DNA from: Deroplatys truncata | Lineage: Eukaryota; Arthropoda; Insecta; Mantodea; Mantidae | Direction of reading: 5' to 3' | Assembly (NCBI GenBank): GCA_030765065.1 | Contig: CM060976.1 | Coordinates: forward strand, 58,698,539 to 58,762,538 | DNA length: 64,000 nt | Shown here: positions 1-11,119 of the stretch, piece by piece | How the letters are laid out: every line of letters begins with the position of its first letter | Numbering within the stretch: position 1 is the first letter of the stretch | Notes under the pieces: model-generated | What the model was told of the DNA's origin: nothing | Database searches by the model: none | The model's input: only the letters and a program-made list of their open reading frames with translations | Made by a program: the position numbers and the translations under genes

Positions 1-840
1 CGAATTGGAGTACAGTACACAGCAGGGTAATGGTATTGACAGCACGGTCCTCCAAGAAGCGGTAAGAACATGGAGAAATGTGTTGAGTTATTAAGTTATA
101 ACTTACGCAGGGGGAAGCATAATTTCAACATGTTCTATAGAAGTTAATAATCCAAGCTATTAGCTACTCTAAATTTGAAGTATAATAAATTGTGGCTAGC
201 ATCATTCGTTTTGAAATAAATAAATGAGTAGTTGTATACAGACAAGCTATACTAAAGTACTGAGCAGTCCGGTTGAAAGCTTGTCTGCTCAGTATATAAC
301 TTGATGGGAGCAACTGAAGGAGGAGCAATGGGGAAAACGCCATTCATATTCTCCCTCAGGTCCTGCGGGGTTTTCATTTACAGTGGAGGACAGTATGTTA
401 AAGGGTAGGTTATTTCAGCAAAAGATAATGATGCCAAGTGTTTAGTTTCTAATAAGATGCTAAACCATGCAAAATAGTTTACTCCAGAGCGCCATTATTC
501 GTTTTGCCATGGTACCAGTATGAAAAATACCAAGGGAAGAAAGATGAGGTTTGTTGCAACTGAAGTGTATGTTTATGGATGTAATTACAATACATTTTAT
601 TGTAATGTAATTTATTGCTATTGCTGGATCTGTTCTATACTGTAAGAAGAATAACAACTTGTTTATTTTGCCTTTGAACACTTGAATAACTATTAACATG
701 TTTTTATTAAATCATTTATTATTCAGTCCTTGTATAATCCATCCTGTGGTGCAATACATAATAAAATTGATCATATCTGGCCATATTTAACTTTGCTAAT
801 TGTATTATTTAATAATACTGTGTTATCATAAAACCAATAT
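1..840. other. unassigned AT-rich DNA
   Basis: I see no recognisable gene or repeat here. A short stretch near 305-395 has higher GC and reads open for about 30 codons but resembles nothing I know. The open frame on the minus strand at 460-699 has no recognisable domain and is likely chance. Confidence 0.4.
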
Positions 841-846
841 ACTTCC

Positions 847-1164
847 ATGAAACAATATGATTACAACACTCCAAATCAATTTGTATCGCAAAGTTACTCC
901 CGTGCAGTTACAGGAAATGCCACTGGGTTTATAAACCGACATGTTGCTCAGCTTTCCTTGTGGCAGACACTAAAGTGGCTGATGGCTAACTCGGCGCTTG
1001 ACAGCCCTGTGAATCGCTCAACTGCTAAGGAGACTGGCCTTATCACATCCAATCGTGTTACAAATACATCTCGCGAGGAGAGGTGTGATGTCACTCATGT
1101 TGTAGTATATGCATACATTCCTCAGATAATAAGAGTGCAGGCACAGTACAAGGACAGCGAGTGA
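847..1164 (+). CDS. unrecognised 105-codon ORF, doubtful
   Basis: An open frame of 105 codons starts at an ATG and ends just before a GC-richer patch (about 1165-1290). The composition is mixed rather than low-complexity, with no transmembrane run, signal peptide or motif that I recognise. I see no convincing splice sites or promoter. It could be an exon, a fragment of an unknown transposon or chance. I assign no function. Confidence 0.15.
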   Translation: MKQYDYNTPNQFVSQSYSRAVTGNATGFINRHVAQLSLWQTLKWLMANSALDSPVNRSTAKETGLITSNRVTNTSREERCDVTHVVVYAYIPQIIRVQAQYKDSE

Positions 1165-1294
1165 AAAAAAACCGGCAACGCTGAGAGGGAGCGGTCACCA
1201 GCTAACCGCCAGCAGTAACGTGAAGTGTCAGGTTAGTTCTGCCAAACTGTGCGGCGCGGAGCAGGTAAAGCCGGCTCCCTAGAGCCACGTATTG

Positions 1295-1462
1295 ATGATG
1301 CCTGATATAGACTATGTGCTATTAAAGCATCCTGATGGTACATACCAACTGCCGAATACAGTATTAATTATTTTTCCGACCGACATGGTAACAGATGTCC
1401 AACCTCATTCCTGGAGATGTTTTAACGTAAGCTACGAATATCCGAAAAAGAAATACATTTGA
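1295..1462 (+). CDS. unrecognised 55-codon ORF, doubtful
   Basis: Two consecutive ATGs (1295, 1298) open a 55-codon frame that ends at TGA 1460-1462. The peptide starts MMPDIDYVLLKHPDG, has balanced acidic, basic and aromatic residues, and looks more protein-like than most frames here. Shortly downstream a second frame stays open for about 35 codons (FEQQRRVCAKLL...), so this may be one frameshifted relic. No family is recognised. It may be a transposon fragment. Confidence 0.18.
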   Translation: MMPDIDYVLLKHPDGTYQLPNTVLIIFPTDMVTDVQPHSWRCFNVSYEYPKKKYI

Positions 1463-1464
1463 AC

Positions 1465-2028
1465 AGCAAAGGCGAGTGTGTGCCAAGTTACTTTCTGGCT
1501 TGGGGAAGACAAAAATATACTTCCAGGGTTTCCATATCGCTTGTAGCAATATGGTAAAACTTGCTTTTAGACACAGACTTTTGATATACTGACCAGTAAG
1601 ACTTATATATATATATAATAAGAATTATGTATATTATCGAAATTATCAGAAGTTAACAATCAGAAGTGTCCTTTAATTTTAAAGTGAATGACGTACTTTT
1701 AAATACTATACTTTTTGCTGAGAACCAATTTGTGTTTTCAACTTCAACCTTAGAGATAACGGCGCTGAACAATATTCTTTAATGAACTCAAAAGAGAAAC
1801 GCTTTCGTGAAAAAATTCCAGTTAAATCCAAAACTTTTATTACTAATGAGTCAACAGAATTCAAATAACTAGGATGCGGCTATATAAATGAAATTTACAT
1901 TAAGCTACCCAAACTATAGCAACTATTTCATAAAATTAAAATAATACTTGTTGGAATAGTTAGAAGGGGACTGTTTTAAATATTATATTATAAAACATAT
2001 TGCAAATGTTTATAATTTTTTTGCCGTC
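1465..2028. other. unassigned AT-rich DNA
   Basis: AT-rich sequence with a short (TA)n run near 1603-1617. No repeat, gene or structured RNA was recognised. Confidence 0.4.
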
Positions 2029-2029
2029 C

Positions 2030-2335
2030 CAACACTACTCTGTGGATCAGAAACTTGGTCCCTAAAAAAATCAAAATACCAAGAATATAGGCACCGGAAA
2101 TGAGGCTACTGAGACCACTAGCCAAGTATAACATGTTGGATCACAAACAAAATTCAGAAATTCGCCAGTGCAACACAAACAGTTGATATATACAGGTTAG
2201 AATGGCATGGTTATGTCAACAGAATAGATTCCAATCTTATATCCAAAATAATACACAGTTATAGACCCAGAGGACGAAGAGATATTGAGCACCCTAGGAA
2301 GAGATGGAATTGACCTAAAGGCCTAATCGTGTTAT
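2030..2335 (+). pseudogene. non-LTR retrotransposon ORF2 relic, C-terminal end
   Basis: Translation with frameshifts gives LLCGSETWSLKK, then DIYRLEWHGYVNRID and SYRPRGRRDIEHPRKRW. These are the conserved blocks after the reverse transcriptase palm in insect LINE ORF2 proteins: the Y/C-GSETW block, the W-x-GHV-x-RM block and the RPRGRRxxGRPRxRW tail. Several in-frame stops and shifts show long decay. Only the last 100 or so residues are present, as expected of a 5'-truncated insertion. The clade (CR1/jockey or RTE-like) cannot be fixed from this piece. Confidence 0.7.
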
Positions 2336-2439
2336 ATACGATGATGTTAAATGAAATTATAATCACATTTCTTAAAGTAATATAGAATTACCCAACTAAG
2401 ACGTTTCTTTTGGAACACATAAAACAAATATCGGTCTAT

Positions 2440-2765
2440 TCTTATACAGAACTGCTGTTTCAAAGTGTTTATGTGTTGTCTTATTCCTGGATACTGTTAC
2501 CTAGAGATCCATGCCCAGCTTTCTCCGGTGAAATGGGTGTTAATGAACCTGACGCCTGAGAATTGCACCCGAAACGTTTCGGAAGGGAACGCTTGACAAT
2601 GCTGTGATGAGCTGTGTCAAATAACTCTCACACCCCGCTTCGTCCTGTTCCGTTTGATGTGATGTTCTATTGTTCCTGCATGCGACAGCGTCAGCACACA
2701 ATTACACGCGAAAATATTGGGCACTGTGCGTTCTCACTATTGCTGCTGCAATTACACAACTTTAT
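2440..2765. other. GC-richer non-coding stretch, possibly conserved
   Basis: This 320-bp stretch has clearly higher GC than its neighbours, no long open frame and no match to other repeats in the window. It contains ATTGTT, CAATTA and CGAAACG-type short motifs. It could be a conserved regulatory element or an unrecognised transposon end. Nothing seen decides between them. Confidence 0.2.
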
Positions 2766-3154
2766 ACACCGGTGAGTGAATAGCTAGGTGCCAGGGAACA
2801 CGTGGATTTATAACAAATGAACAGGGGAGAAACAAAAACATGCATATAATCTGCATGGTTGAGGTGAAATTTAAGGTATTACTGTTGAAGGAATTCCACT
2901 CCATTTTTAATACCGTAACATAAACAGTTGCTTTGAATAAAAAAAGTATCCACCTTATTATTAACAGATTGTTGTTGTATTCAACAAGGAGCATAATTGG
3001 CTCATTAATGGCACACGTGCGAATAATAGCAATGACCCAATACCGGTATTCCAAGTGACTGTGGCTTAGAGAGGAGATGAAAGTATTTTCTACTCTGAGC
3101 AGCGGAGTTGCACAAATCTCTGTGCATTGTTAAATATTGCACCATTTTGTTCTA

Positions 3155-3540
3155 CCATCTAAACCAGCACTGATGTACTCTTGTGAAACGTGGACACTAA
3201 GTACTAGAGAAAAAGACAAGATTGGAAGCAGCCCAAATGAGATTTCTACAATCATTGTTGGGAATTAGTAGAATATATAGGATTAGGAATACTGTAATAA
3301 GAGAACAACTAATGGAAGAAAACATTAATGAAGAAATACAGAGGTACCAAAAAACGTTAAAAAAAACATGTCCTACGAATACCCCCTTCAAGGTATCCAC
3401 GACAAGCTTTATTTTACAGACCTGTTACCAGTGGTGTTGGACGACAACGGAGGAGATGGAGTGACCAGTTTAGTTAGCTTCGGAACAGGTCAAAAGACCT
3501 AAACCTTGAATGGAAGAAGATAATTTCGCTCTACTGTTAG
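3155..3540 (+). pseudogene. non-LTR retrotransposon ORF2 relic, C-terminal end
   Basis: Frames read LMYSCETWTLSTREKDK, then (shifted) LEAAQMRFLQSLLGISRI and IRNTVIREQLMEENI, then (shifted) RQALFYRPVTSGVG and RQRRRWSDQF. This is the standard order of the LINE ORF2 C-terminus: GSETW, the EAAEMRFLR block, the RIRN-x-xIRE block and the GRPRRRW-x-DQF tail. At least two frameshifts break it. The block at 3222-3350 is still open. It is a separate insertion from the relic at 2.0 kb, being better preserved and different in sequence. Confidence 0.85.
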
Positions 3541-3544
3541 CTTT

Positions 3545-4170
3545 GTGCCGTTTATTATTGCCATTTTTGTACTGTACTAACGCCCACTTAACTTATGAAC
3601 GGATGAAAATCAATTCCTGGTGCCATAACTATTAGCGTACTGAAGTCAAATAATTATATTTGTAGAACTATTTCTTTTTCCCCCAAAGGACGCTAAATTG
3701 GAGATGATTAAAATTATAATATAACAAGGAATTCTGGGAGAATTATCAACTAGGAAAATTCTAAACAAAGATTTTATTAAATGCATAGCAACAATTAAGG
3801 GTGTTAAATAGCTATTTGGATTTGCAAACAACATTTTGTTCTCATGACTTGTCTGTTAATGTCTCTGAATAACTTGAGCATTATAATTAAAGTTTAACAT
3901 CATGGCTTTCACTACAAGTTTCTTTCTGGAAGTACGTTTGAATACAAAATGCGTATAGATTTTTCTGTCTCGTTAAAAGTTGCGGCAAAATGATATGCTA
4001 TTTATCACGAACCAGAGCCTAAATATATGCCGTCACAAACTACAATAAAAGTATACTTCACCGGCACGAAAAATAACATTTTGAGAATTACTCATCAAAA
4101 ATAATTTTTTAAATTTTGAAATGTCCGAAAAATGTGCCGTGCATACCGCTTACGTTACCCGGATACTTGG
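3545..4170. other. unassigned AT-rich DNA
   Basis: No gene, repeat or notable structure was seen. The content is AT-rich with short A and T runs only. Confidence 0.4.
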
Positions 4171-4175
4171 AGCTG

Positions 4176-4448
4176 TTAACCTCGGTAGAAAGATGTAGCT
4201 TCGCTGACAGTCGTGCTCCTGCCTTCTTTTTCCCGGAGACCACTCACGGCTGGCATTGCTATCGCTGTCGTCTGCCAAGCAGCCAATAAGGTGTCTTGAA
4301 GCATGATGACGTCATCCAAATAGTCGCAACTAATCCTAACTCCATAAAGAGACGTAACCAAACATGCCAGCACCACTGGCGTTGCTATTCCAAGGCTGGA
4401 GCTTAAGATCTCGTCTGAGATGAAGTCAGCTGATACAATATAGAGCAA
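4176..4448 (-). CDS. unrecognised 90-codon ORF, doubtful
   Basis: A 90-codon frame on the minus strand sits in a local GC-rich island within AT-rich DNA. The N-terminal half is hydrophobic (LGIATPVVLACLVTSLYGV), compatible with one membrane segment. The C-terminal part is polar. On the coding strand a pyrimidine-rich stretch followed by CAG lies at its 5' edge, which could be a splice acceptor. No family is recognised. An exon of a host gene or an old transposon are both possible. Confidence 0.2.
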   Translation of the reverse strand: MLYIVSADFISDEILSSSLGIATPVVLACLVTSLYGVRISCDYLDDVIMLQDTLLAAWQTTAIAMPAVSGLREKEGRSTTVSEATSFYRG

Positions 4449-4454
4449 TTAAGA

Positions 4455-5590
4455 TTTTATTTTATAATTATTTACACGCATGCATATAATAGGCTACATC
4501 AGAGTCCATAATCTTTGCTCACTTCTCTTCCAGTTCATTTATACTCAGTATACGAAGACGTTCTCTCTTATGCTATGGACACTGAATTATTTCATGATTT
4601 ATTTACTACAATTTATAATGCTAAGATTACATAGAATGTTATATACAACTCATGGATAAGTTACTAATTCATCACCGCAGAGAAAGCTATTTAAATTCAC
4701 TGAAAAACCAGCCAATTAACATAGACATAATACATAAAATTTCACCGTAAGACTTAAAGGACTTTTGAAGACGAAAAAGTGGAGAAAATTTTAAGAGAAA
4801 AAATCGAAATTTCTGATTCCGTTTACTTTATAAATTTAACTTTAGGTTTAATATGTTAAAAAATTAATCTTTTCCACGATTACTTAAACTATCTTGGCGG
4901 AGAAAAGGAGGTGTATACTGTGTGTAAATGCGTGCTCGCCAAAACAGGTTAACCTAATTTAAAAGAAAGTTATATCATGCTTCGATTTACTGCAAAACTG
5001 AAATACAACTTGACTAAACCTTTGATGAAGTAATAAGCAATTATAAGACAGTTTATTAAAACATGCCGTCTTGCTTTGTTAACAAAATTACGCTCACTTG
5101 ACACTTTAGACAAGAGGTACGCAGATGGTGTAACTGTATAAGATGGCTATATTGCTATTTTATTCCTATGTTAGAATTTATGGGCAATTTGCTTTATTGG
5201 ATTTACAAAGGTTAATTTCTGTCTGTTGTAATAAACTGATAGTTAATGGTAATAAATTGTTCTTTCACACAAATGGGTGTACGACAATGTTGGTAACCGA
5301 AAAATTCAATGCCGAGATTTGAACCATGGATCTTCCACTTTCCGTGCGGTTGCTGGTGATGGCATTGAAATTTTCGGTCTGATTCTGCTTTCCAAATGTT
5401 TCCTCCACACGGTTTGTATGAAAGAACAAGTAGTTTCCATTGATCGACCTAATAGTTTGGTTAAACTATGAAGCCCGGGACTTAAAGCATACAACATTGT
5501 AAGTCGCCATTAAGGTAAGTCTCCTCAAAATGAATTTCAGACCTTGTGGTTTAAGGGGAAAAATGTCAGACAGTTGGGGAATTTAATTTC
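4455..5590. other. unassigned DNA
   Basis: Mostly AT-rich. A GC-richer patch at 5275-5500 is open on both strands for about 60 codons and contains a minus-strand GGTTCAAATCTCG match to a tRNA B box, but no A box at proper distance. Otherwise nothing was recognised. Confidence 0.35.
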
Positions 5591-5599
5591 CAACCCGTA

Positions 5600-5646
5600 T
5601 GTTGCCATGATGTGTCAGTTGGTTAGAGCAATCGCACGGAATGCAG
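5600..5646 (+). repeat. truncated tRNA-derived SINE head
   Basis: The stretch GTCAGTTGGTTAGAGCAATC followed by GCACGGAATGCAGAAG is the D-arm and anticodon-arm part of a tRNA-like SINE head, with the A box. The B box half is missing because an R repeat begins directly after it. Confidence 0.4.
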
Positions 5647-6288
5647 AAGCATTTTTGGAAACATGTCCGTGTGTGTGTCTGCCTTTGAACAGCATGACTC
5701 AGAAACGAACAGTCGGATAAACACCAAACTTCGTATTTAGGTTCAGTATCTTCCAGAGATGCGACACAAAGGTTTTCAAGGAACTCCCCCTACCCCAGAT
5801 TACCCTGTACATGGAACATTTTTCGAAAATTTTAATTTTCTCAAAAGTGTCTCTAACGATTTTGATTAAAATATCATATGTTTAAGATACTTTCATGACA
5901 AATAAAATTTATATCTTGAACTTTCTAGGAATGTCCCCAAAAGTATTCTTCCTGTAAACGACTTTTGCATAATTGGTAATCCATAAGAGATAGACAAAAT
6001 GTTACTACACAAAAAATATAGATCGCGTTAAAATACACAATTTATGTCATATACATTTTGTTTTGTTGAGTGAACCATTTTTGGGATATTGCTTGTTATT
6101 CCCTTAAATTTTCCAATACCAATAAATGCGCCACATAGCAACCAGCTCTTAAAAGATTAGACTATCGCTTAAAGACTACCATATTCCCCTTGCACCTACA
6201 AGAAAATTAGCAATAAGATTAACATCTCGATTAACATGAAGCATATGGAGAATAAGCGTTAGTAAAAATAGTTTGTACAAGAGTAGAG
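5647..6288 (+). repeat. R repeat, alpha subfamily, copy 1 (left end missing)
   Basis: Clear homology to the full-length R copies at 26.8 and 31.4 kb, from the AAGCATTTTTGGAAACATGT block to the right-end block GTTTGTACAAGAGTAGAG. The left 100 bp and the outer right end are missing. The GT tract is short here (GTGTGTGTGTCT only). No open frame is shared between copies. Confidence 0.8.
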
Positions 6289-6510
6289 CCAAATTTCGCC
6301 GATATCGGTGCCAGGGGGCTGTAAGGAGCTTTTATTTTCATACTTAGCTGAGCAAACTGAATTTATTAAGCAATGTAAAATTTAGGTGCACATGTAAGCA
6401 ATCTGATAAAGTCTTTGTCACAATTTTATCTGTTCTAGATAGAAAAGTCAAAGTTACTGTAGAACATTTTTGGATATATTGGGGACAATATAAATTCTAC
6501 CGTTCACTTG

Positions 6511-7366
6511 TTACTTTCTCTACCACGTGCATACTCGTAGTAGGAAAAGAAGGTATTTCATTCCACCCTAAAACTCGATACCGAGATTTCACTGGAAATA
6601 CATGTTTAAAGTCCCCTTAAATCCAAAAGCAGCATTTTAAGAAATGGTCTGTGTGTGTCTGTGCACAACATACCTCAAAAATAAAACTTGGATTAATATC
6701 AAACTTGGTATTTAGGTTTATTAGCTTCCAAAGATGCAACAAGAAGATTTTAAAGAACATACCCCACCCCATACTACCCTTTATAAGGAAGATTTTTCGA
6801 AATTAGAAATTATTTATTTTCCAAAAATGGCTCTAATAACTTTGATTAAAATACCACAAATTAAAGATATTTACATTACAAATAAAATGTATATATTGAA
6901 TTTTCAGGGAATAGCCTGTGAAGTTCACTTCATTCGCAAAGAATTTTCTATAATCTTGTATAACTGGTAAACGTTAAGCGATCGACAAAATGTACTGCAG
7001 AAAATATACATCTTTTAAAACACACAATTTATTTCAAACAACTCTTCTATTGCATCAACCATTTCCGAGATATCTATTATTATATTTCAAATTGGTCTAT
7101 ACTTCATCATTCCTTTCGTTATTCAGTTGTTTCTGCAATTGTTGCAAGGAGCATGCATTTTAAGGGCGGCATATTGCGTCCAGTACTAAAACATTTTATT
7201 ATCTTTAGTCCCTTTGTATCTATAATGAAATGTATAATTCAACTATTTTCGGAAGGATTTATCTAGATTAAAATAATGTAGATAGCAACACAAACTTTTA
7301 TAAGAATAATTTGTATACCCACTAATGAGCGATGGAGTGTAGAGAAAGTCACGTGAAAGTAAAACA
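6511..7366 (+). repeat. R repeat, beta subfamily, copy 2 (near full length)
   Basis: Starts at TTACTTTCTCTACCACG and ends near TGTAGAGAAAGTCACGTG. Internal blocks match other beta copies: the ACCGAGATTTCACTGGAAAT block, the TATTTAGGTT block and the CCCACTAATGAGCGATGGAG right-end block. The inverted GTAGAGAAAGT motif lies near both ends. It lacks the long GT microsatellite of the alpha copies. No coding capacity is conserved; the 78-codon frame at 6734-6970 is not open in other copies. Confidence 0.8.
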
Positions 7367-7553
7367 GAATGCTAACTGATGTCTTAAGTTGGTTTTAATA
7401 AAAATTCGAAATTTTAGCTTGTGCTACCACTCTTCTTAAAGGATTGCTACTTTTCAGGAGGAATGTTATATTGAAAAACAGTAAACTGGGTATAAAATAT
7501 ACCGGTTTTTCAACCGTGAATATAATATCAACAAGAAAATCTAAGTGATAGAA
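7367..7553. other. short unassigned spacer
   Basis: AT-rich sequence between the R copy and the palindrome. Nothing was recognised. Confidence 0.4.
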
Positions 7554-7712
7554 TAATAATTGAATTGCTACTATCCGGGCTTGTAGGCCGTCTTCTAGAG
7601 GGCATTGTAGATACCGACGTTTCGCCAAGTACAGTGCTTGGCAAAACGTCTGTATCTACGATGCCTTCTGGATTACGACCTACAATCCCGGATAGTAGCA
7701 ATTCAATTATTA
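7554..7712. repeat. 159-bp near-perfect palindrome (foldback element)
   Basis: Bases 7554-7632 are the reverse complement of 7634-7712 with about ten mismatches in 79. The arms begin TAATAATTGAATTGCTACTA and meet at GCCAAGTACAGTGCTTGGC with no real loop, so transcript or single strand could fold into one long hairpin. There is no internal gene. The GACGTTT(C/T)GCCAAG block at the centre is GC-richer than the surroundings. I do not see a convincing target duplication, so whether it moves as a unit is unknown. Confidence 0.85.
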
Positions 7713-7759
7713 GCCATTACGCCGGCCGTGAAAGCCTCAGTATGTATACTAAGTGATAG

Positions 7760-8285
7760 AATGTTAAACAAGACAACTATTAGAGGAATACATTCTTTAA
7801 AGAAGACTGTAAAATAAAACCATTGATACATTCCATTGCGATATATTTCAACTCCTTTTTTTTTTGTTGCTTTTTTATCACTGAAACAATGCAGAAGAGG
7901 TGTTTAATTCCATTAAAAATTTCGATATATAGATTTCAACACAAGCATACCTAGGGATTGACGCTGAAACCCAAAACACCGAGCGCGCATTTTTAAATGA
8001 TATAACTAAAAAAAAAAGTGTTATACTCATATGCTATACATACTCCACCTGTGAAGGCCAGTAGAATGCCACCTGAGGCTGCGGTGACAGTATAAATGGA
8101 AGCCAGTGTACAAAAGAGATACACAATTTGGCGCTACAGTTAAATATTTTAAAATGTGGTCACTATATACTGGTTTTGAAATTTTATATTATTTTCACAT
8201 CATCATGAGAAACAAGAGGGTGGTCACCAAGCACTTTAAAAATGGTTGAAGATTTCAGAGAATTCAAACTAAGAGCAACGAAAAT
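7760..8285. other. unassigned DNA
   Basis: AT-rich with homopolymer runs (T9 near 7857, A10 near 8010). No gene or repeat was recognised. Confidence 0.35.
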
Positions 8286-8289
8286 CCCG

Positions 8290-8792
8290 GAAATTATTAA
8301 TGCCACAAAAAGTTTATTTTAATAAATTGTTTGTTATGTTTTATGTAGTAAACCCTTGTTGTCTCGTAAGGCTTACCGGATACAAAAACTTACGCAAAAT
8401 CCATTCAGAATGGAGAGGAATTCACACATTATTTACAATCATTTCAATATACACACTTTTGTGTATAAATATGTCGTATTATAATAAAAAAGAACACTGT
8501 AGACATTTTTGCGCAAACTAAAAATAACAAAAATATTCTATATAAAGAGTAGTCTTGAAAGTGTTCGTGTTATATCCTTGAGAAAGGTATAGGCATTTGA
8601 AAATTGAAACCAATAATAATAAAGAATTTCTTACAATATTTAATGTCACAGAAATGTTGTTTGACAAATTGTATGCCTTAACGAGATCTACGTTTTTGTG
8701 TGTAGTAATACTTTGTCCCTCTTATGGTTTACAAGCTATGCAAATTGAGAATGAAGAGAACTTCACGGGTTATACCCATAAAATTCAAAATT
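8290..8792 (-). repeat. R repeat fragments, copy 3 (decayed)
   Basis: Two minus-strand pieces (about 8290-8430 and 8594-8790) match the middle of beta R copies: the AACGAGATCTACGTTTTTGT, CTTATGGTTTAC and AATGAAGAGAACTTCAC blocks. The order suggests two overlapping fragments. Divergence is higher than in other copies. Confidence 0.6.
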
Positions 8793-8793
8793 G

Positions 8794-9700
8794 CGGCAGT
8801 ATTTTTGACACTTAAATGATTTGAGTCTAATTATATAATATAAAATATAATAACAGCCCGCCTTAAAGCAATATGTGTATAAATAACATACAAAATGTAT
8901 GTAACAGTCATTGTATTAATGTTTATATTATTGTTTACACGTTTAATAGTGTTATGTGAATGTATTACGTATTTTAATAATGTAGGAGCTGTGAGAATAT
9001 AGATAAAAATTTACTAACAATGAGGTAACCTTGAGGCAATAATGAATTGGAAAGTTTAATAATGCTACTAGTAATTCTTGGAGCAACAATAATGTAATTT
9101 TTCAGACAGTTTATAAATAGCCAATCAACAACCAGTAAGTTAAATAAAATATTACATTGGAGTGGGATAGCCAATCAGAAACTGATATAGAGCAAATTGT
9201 ACAAATTCAGAAGTCAGTTGCTTGTAGACAGTTTTCCTAACTGGACGCGAGACGCATCCTCGAGAAGTTTAATACGTATCCAGTGCGAGAAAAAAATTCA
9301 TTACGGCGAGGATATTATAAAGTTTACGTGTTTAAAAGGTGCAAGTAATTCATAAATAATCTCACAGATCTCTATATCTGTGAAGTGTTATTTAATCGTA
9401 TCAAGGAATAATAAAAAGAGTGAAGTAAAATTTATAATCTGTGTAAGTCTACATTCTTTAGCCGTATCACACCCAGTTAAGAGAGGCATGTATCTACAAA
9501 TTAATACTGACGCAGCCGAGACAAACCTAAATATATAATATTTAAAGAAACATTAAAATACAAAGTTGAAAGTAAAGTTGGGGCGAAGGCCACCGGAAAG
9601 TGAACATTGGGGCGAAGGCCACCGAAACTTTGTACCAAAGGTGGGGCAATTGCTCCCCAACATTTGAACTACAACTCCTCCTTCAAATTGGCTTTCCAAC
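8794..9700 (+). repeat. X1, LTR-like repeat
   Basis: About 900 bp homologous to X2 and X3 near 20-22.5 kb. Promoter-like parts sit in the middle: two CCAATCA boxes, TATAG at 9186 and TCAGT with its A at 9216, 30 bp downstream, then AATAAA-type signals near 9410. A short motif, TTGGGGCGAAGGCCACCG, is duplicated at about 9577-9640. The 3' side reads CTCCTTCAAATTGGC, the position where X3 has a primer-binding-site-like TGGCGCCCAA; here it has decayed. Best reading: one LTR plus a few bases of an LTR retrotransposon. The 5' end lacks a clean TG. Confidence 0.6.
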
Positions 9701-9722
9701 AGTGAAGCAACAATACACCTTC

Positions 9723-10093
9723 CACAAGATATACATTTTATTTGTCATGCAAATGTCTTAAACTAATGCATTTTAATAAAAATCCTTGGAGCCACTTCTT
9801 TAATAAATAAAAAATTTAAAAATTCCATATGAAGGGTAGTTTGGGTTGCGGGGATTTTCATGAAAATCTTCTTGTGGCATCCTTGGAGGATGAACATAAA
9901 TACCAAGTTTGCTATTTAACCAACTTTTTGTTTTTGAGTTATGCTGTTGGTAGACACACACGCACAATGCTTTTTCTTTCTTTCTTGCTTGCTTGCTTTC
10001 TGTATTTCATTTTCTTAATTTGATTTAGTAAGTCTCAAAGCGTGTATTTCCGGTGAAGTCTCGGTATCGAATTTTTGGTTGAAATGCAATATT
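9723..10093 (-). repeat. R repeat fragment, copy 4
   Basis: Minus-strand match to R from the ATATACATTTTATTTGTCAT block through AAGGGTAGTTTGGG and CTCGGTATCGAATTTTTGG to near the left end. The GT tract has been replaced by a TTTCTTTCTTGCTTGC-type run. The terminal ACTTTCTC motif is missing. Confidence 0.75.
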
Positions 10094-10104
10094 TGCGATC
10101 GCTC

Positions 10105-10485
10105 ACTCTGACCCACTCTCACCCTGCATCCCTGGGTCTGCAGAAGAATGCTGGGTTAGAATGTTGAGCTAGGAGCCCCCTCCGGGCAGTCCTTTAGGAT
10201 ATCCCTGAAGGGGCTAGAGGGCGGGCCCGTGCGGCATCGCATGCGTTCGATTTGGAAACGTTAGGGATCCTGTCCATTCTTGCGAACGTCATCATCCGGA
10301 TCTGGTCACCCTTTGAATATCTTCCCTCATCCCTCCCTCACTCCCTACCTACCTCCTCTCCCAGGGGTCACCGTAGAAGCAAAAAGGGACTGTATCTTAC
10401 TTGCATGTTCTACCCCGGTTTCGAGAGCCCCTGCGTTCGTTCCTTACCTTCACCTTTCTCTACTTGCTATAGATAAACAGTGGAG
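10105..10485 (+). repeat. W repeat, copy 1 (GC-rich, SINE or LINE 3' body)
   Basis: A GC-rich stretch homologous to the minus strand of 59795-60275. Shared blocks include GTTAGGGATCCTGT, ATCCGGATCTGGTCACC, CCTCATCCCT and CTACCCCGGTTTCGAG. It is much richer in GC than its neighbours, which explains the overlapping open frames at 10252-10528; these are not coding. No tRNA-like head was found on this copy. Confidence 0.6.
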
Positions 10486-11119
10486 AAAGAAAAACTTAGT
10501 GACCTGCGGATCTTTGGATTTGTGTTAACTCGCTTTCTACGACCGACTCCTAAATGGGCGATTTAGATACCAGAGCAGTGAAGCGCAATTTTGTCTCTTA
10601 AGAGCTTGGCTAACGAGATGGACAGGCTACGGCGCAAATCAGAATTACGTAGCAATGGTAGTCATAAGTATGACTAACATTGAATGGCTTCATGATATAA
10701 CTGTGCGTGTTCCATGCATTTAACGAGCAATTTATTTGTTTTTTTTGTTTGTTTGTTTAAAATATGGATATATTAGTTAATTGCAATTTCACTTCATCGG
10801 GCCATGACTGATTGTGCTGTTCTGGACTAGATAATGGACTAGAAGTATAAGCTGACTTCTTTTTGCACCGTAGCTGGTCTATTTCTTTAGCCGCGTTTAT
10901 GACCTAATGAGGTCCATATGGTCGCTTTACTCCAACTTCTTTTTGCGTTATGAAGCATTTCCCCTTCACTCACTCAATGACGGTTGGTCGCAATAGCATG
11001 TTACAAGGTAACAAATAATTGAAGTTTGTACAACCCATGACCACATAATTGCGTTATAGCTCCACGAACAATGCCTAAAGTATATCCACCCTCCCCGTTT
11101 CGTTTAAGACTGGTTATCT

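Noticed and set aside
2520..2600. Hammerhead-like motif (CTGACGC ... CGAAAC) as in Penelope-like elements
   Set aside because: The conserved CTGANGA core is not met (CTGACGC) and the stems do not pair convincingly.
5277..5500. Minus-strand GGTTCAAATCTCGG as a tRNA or SINE B box
   Set aside because: No A box at a normal distance; the only candidate lies about 130-150 bp away.
7554..7712. Palindrome as a hammerhead ribozyme or Penelope-type terminal repeat
   Set aside because: GACGTTTCG-type sequence is suggestive but no CTGANGA core exists and no reverse transcriptase lies nearby.
10252..10528. Two overlapping frames of 74 and 82 codons
   Set aside because: They fall in the GC-rich W repeat, and the homologous copy at 59.8-60.3 kb does not keep the frames.
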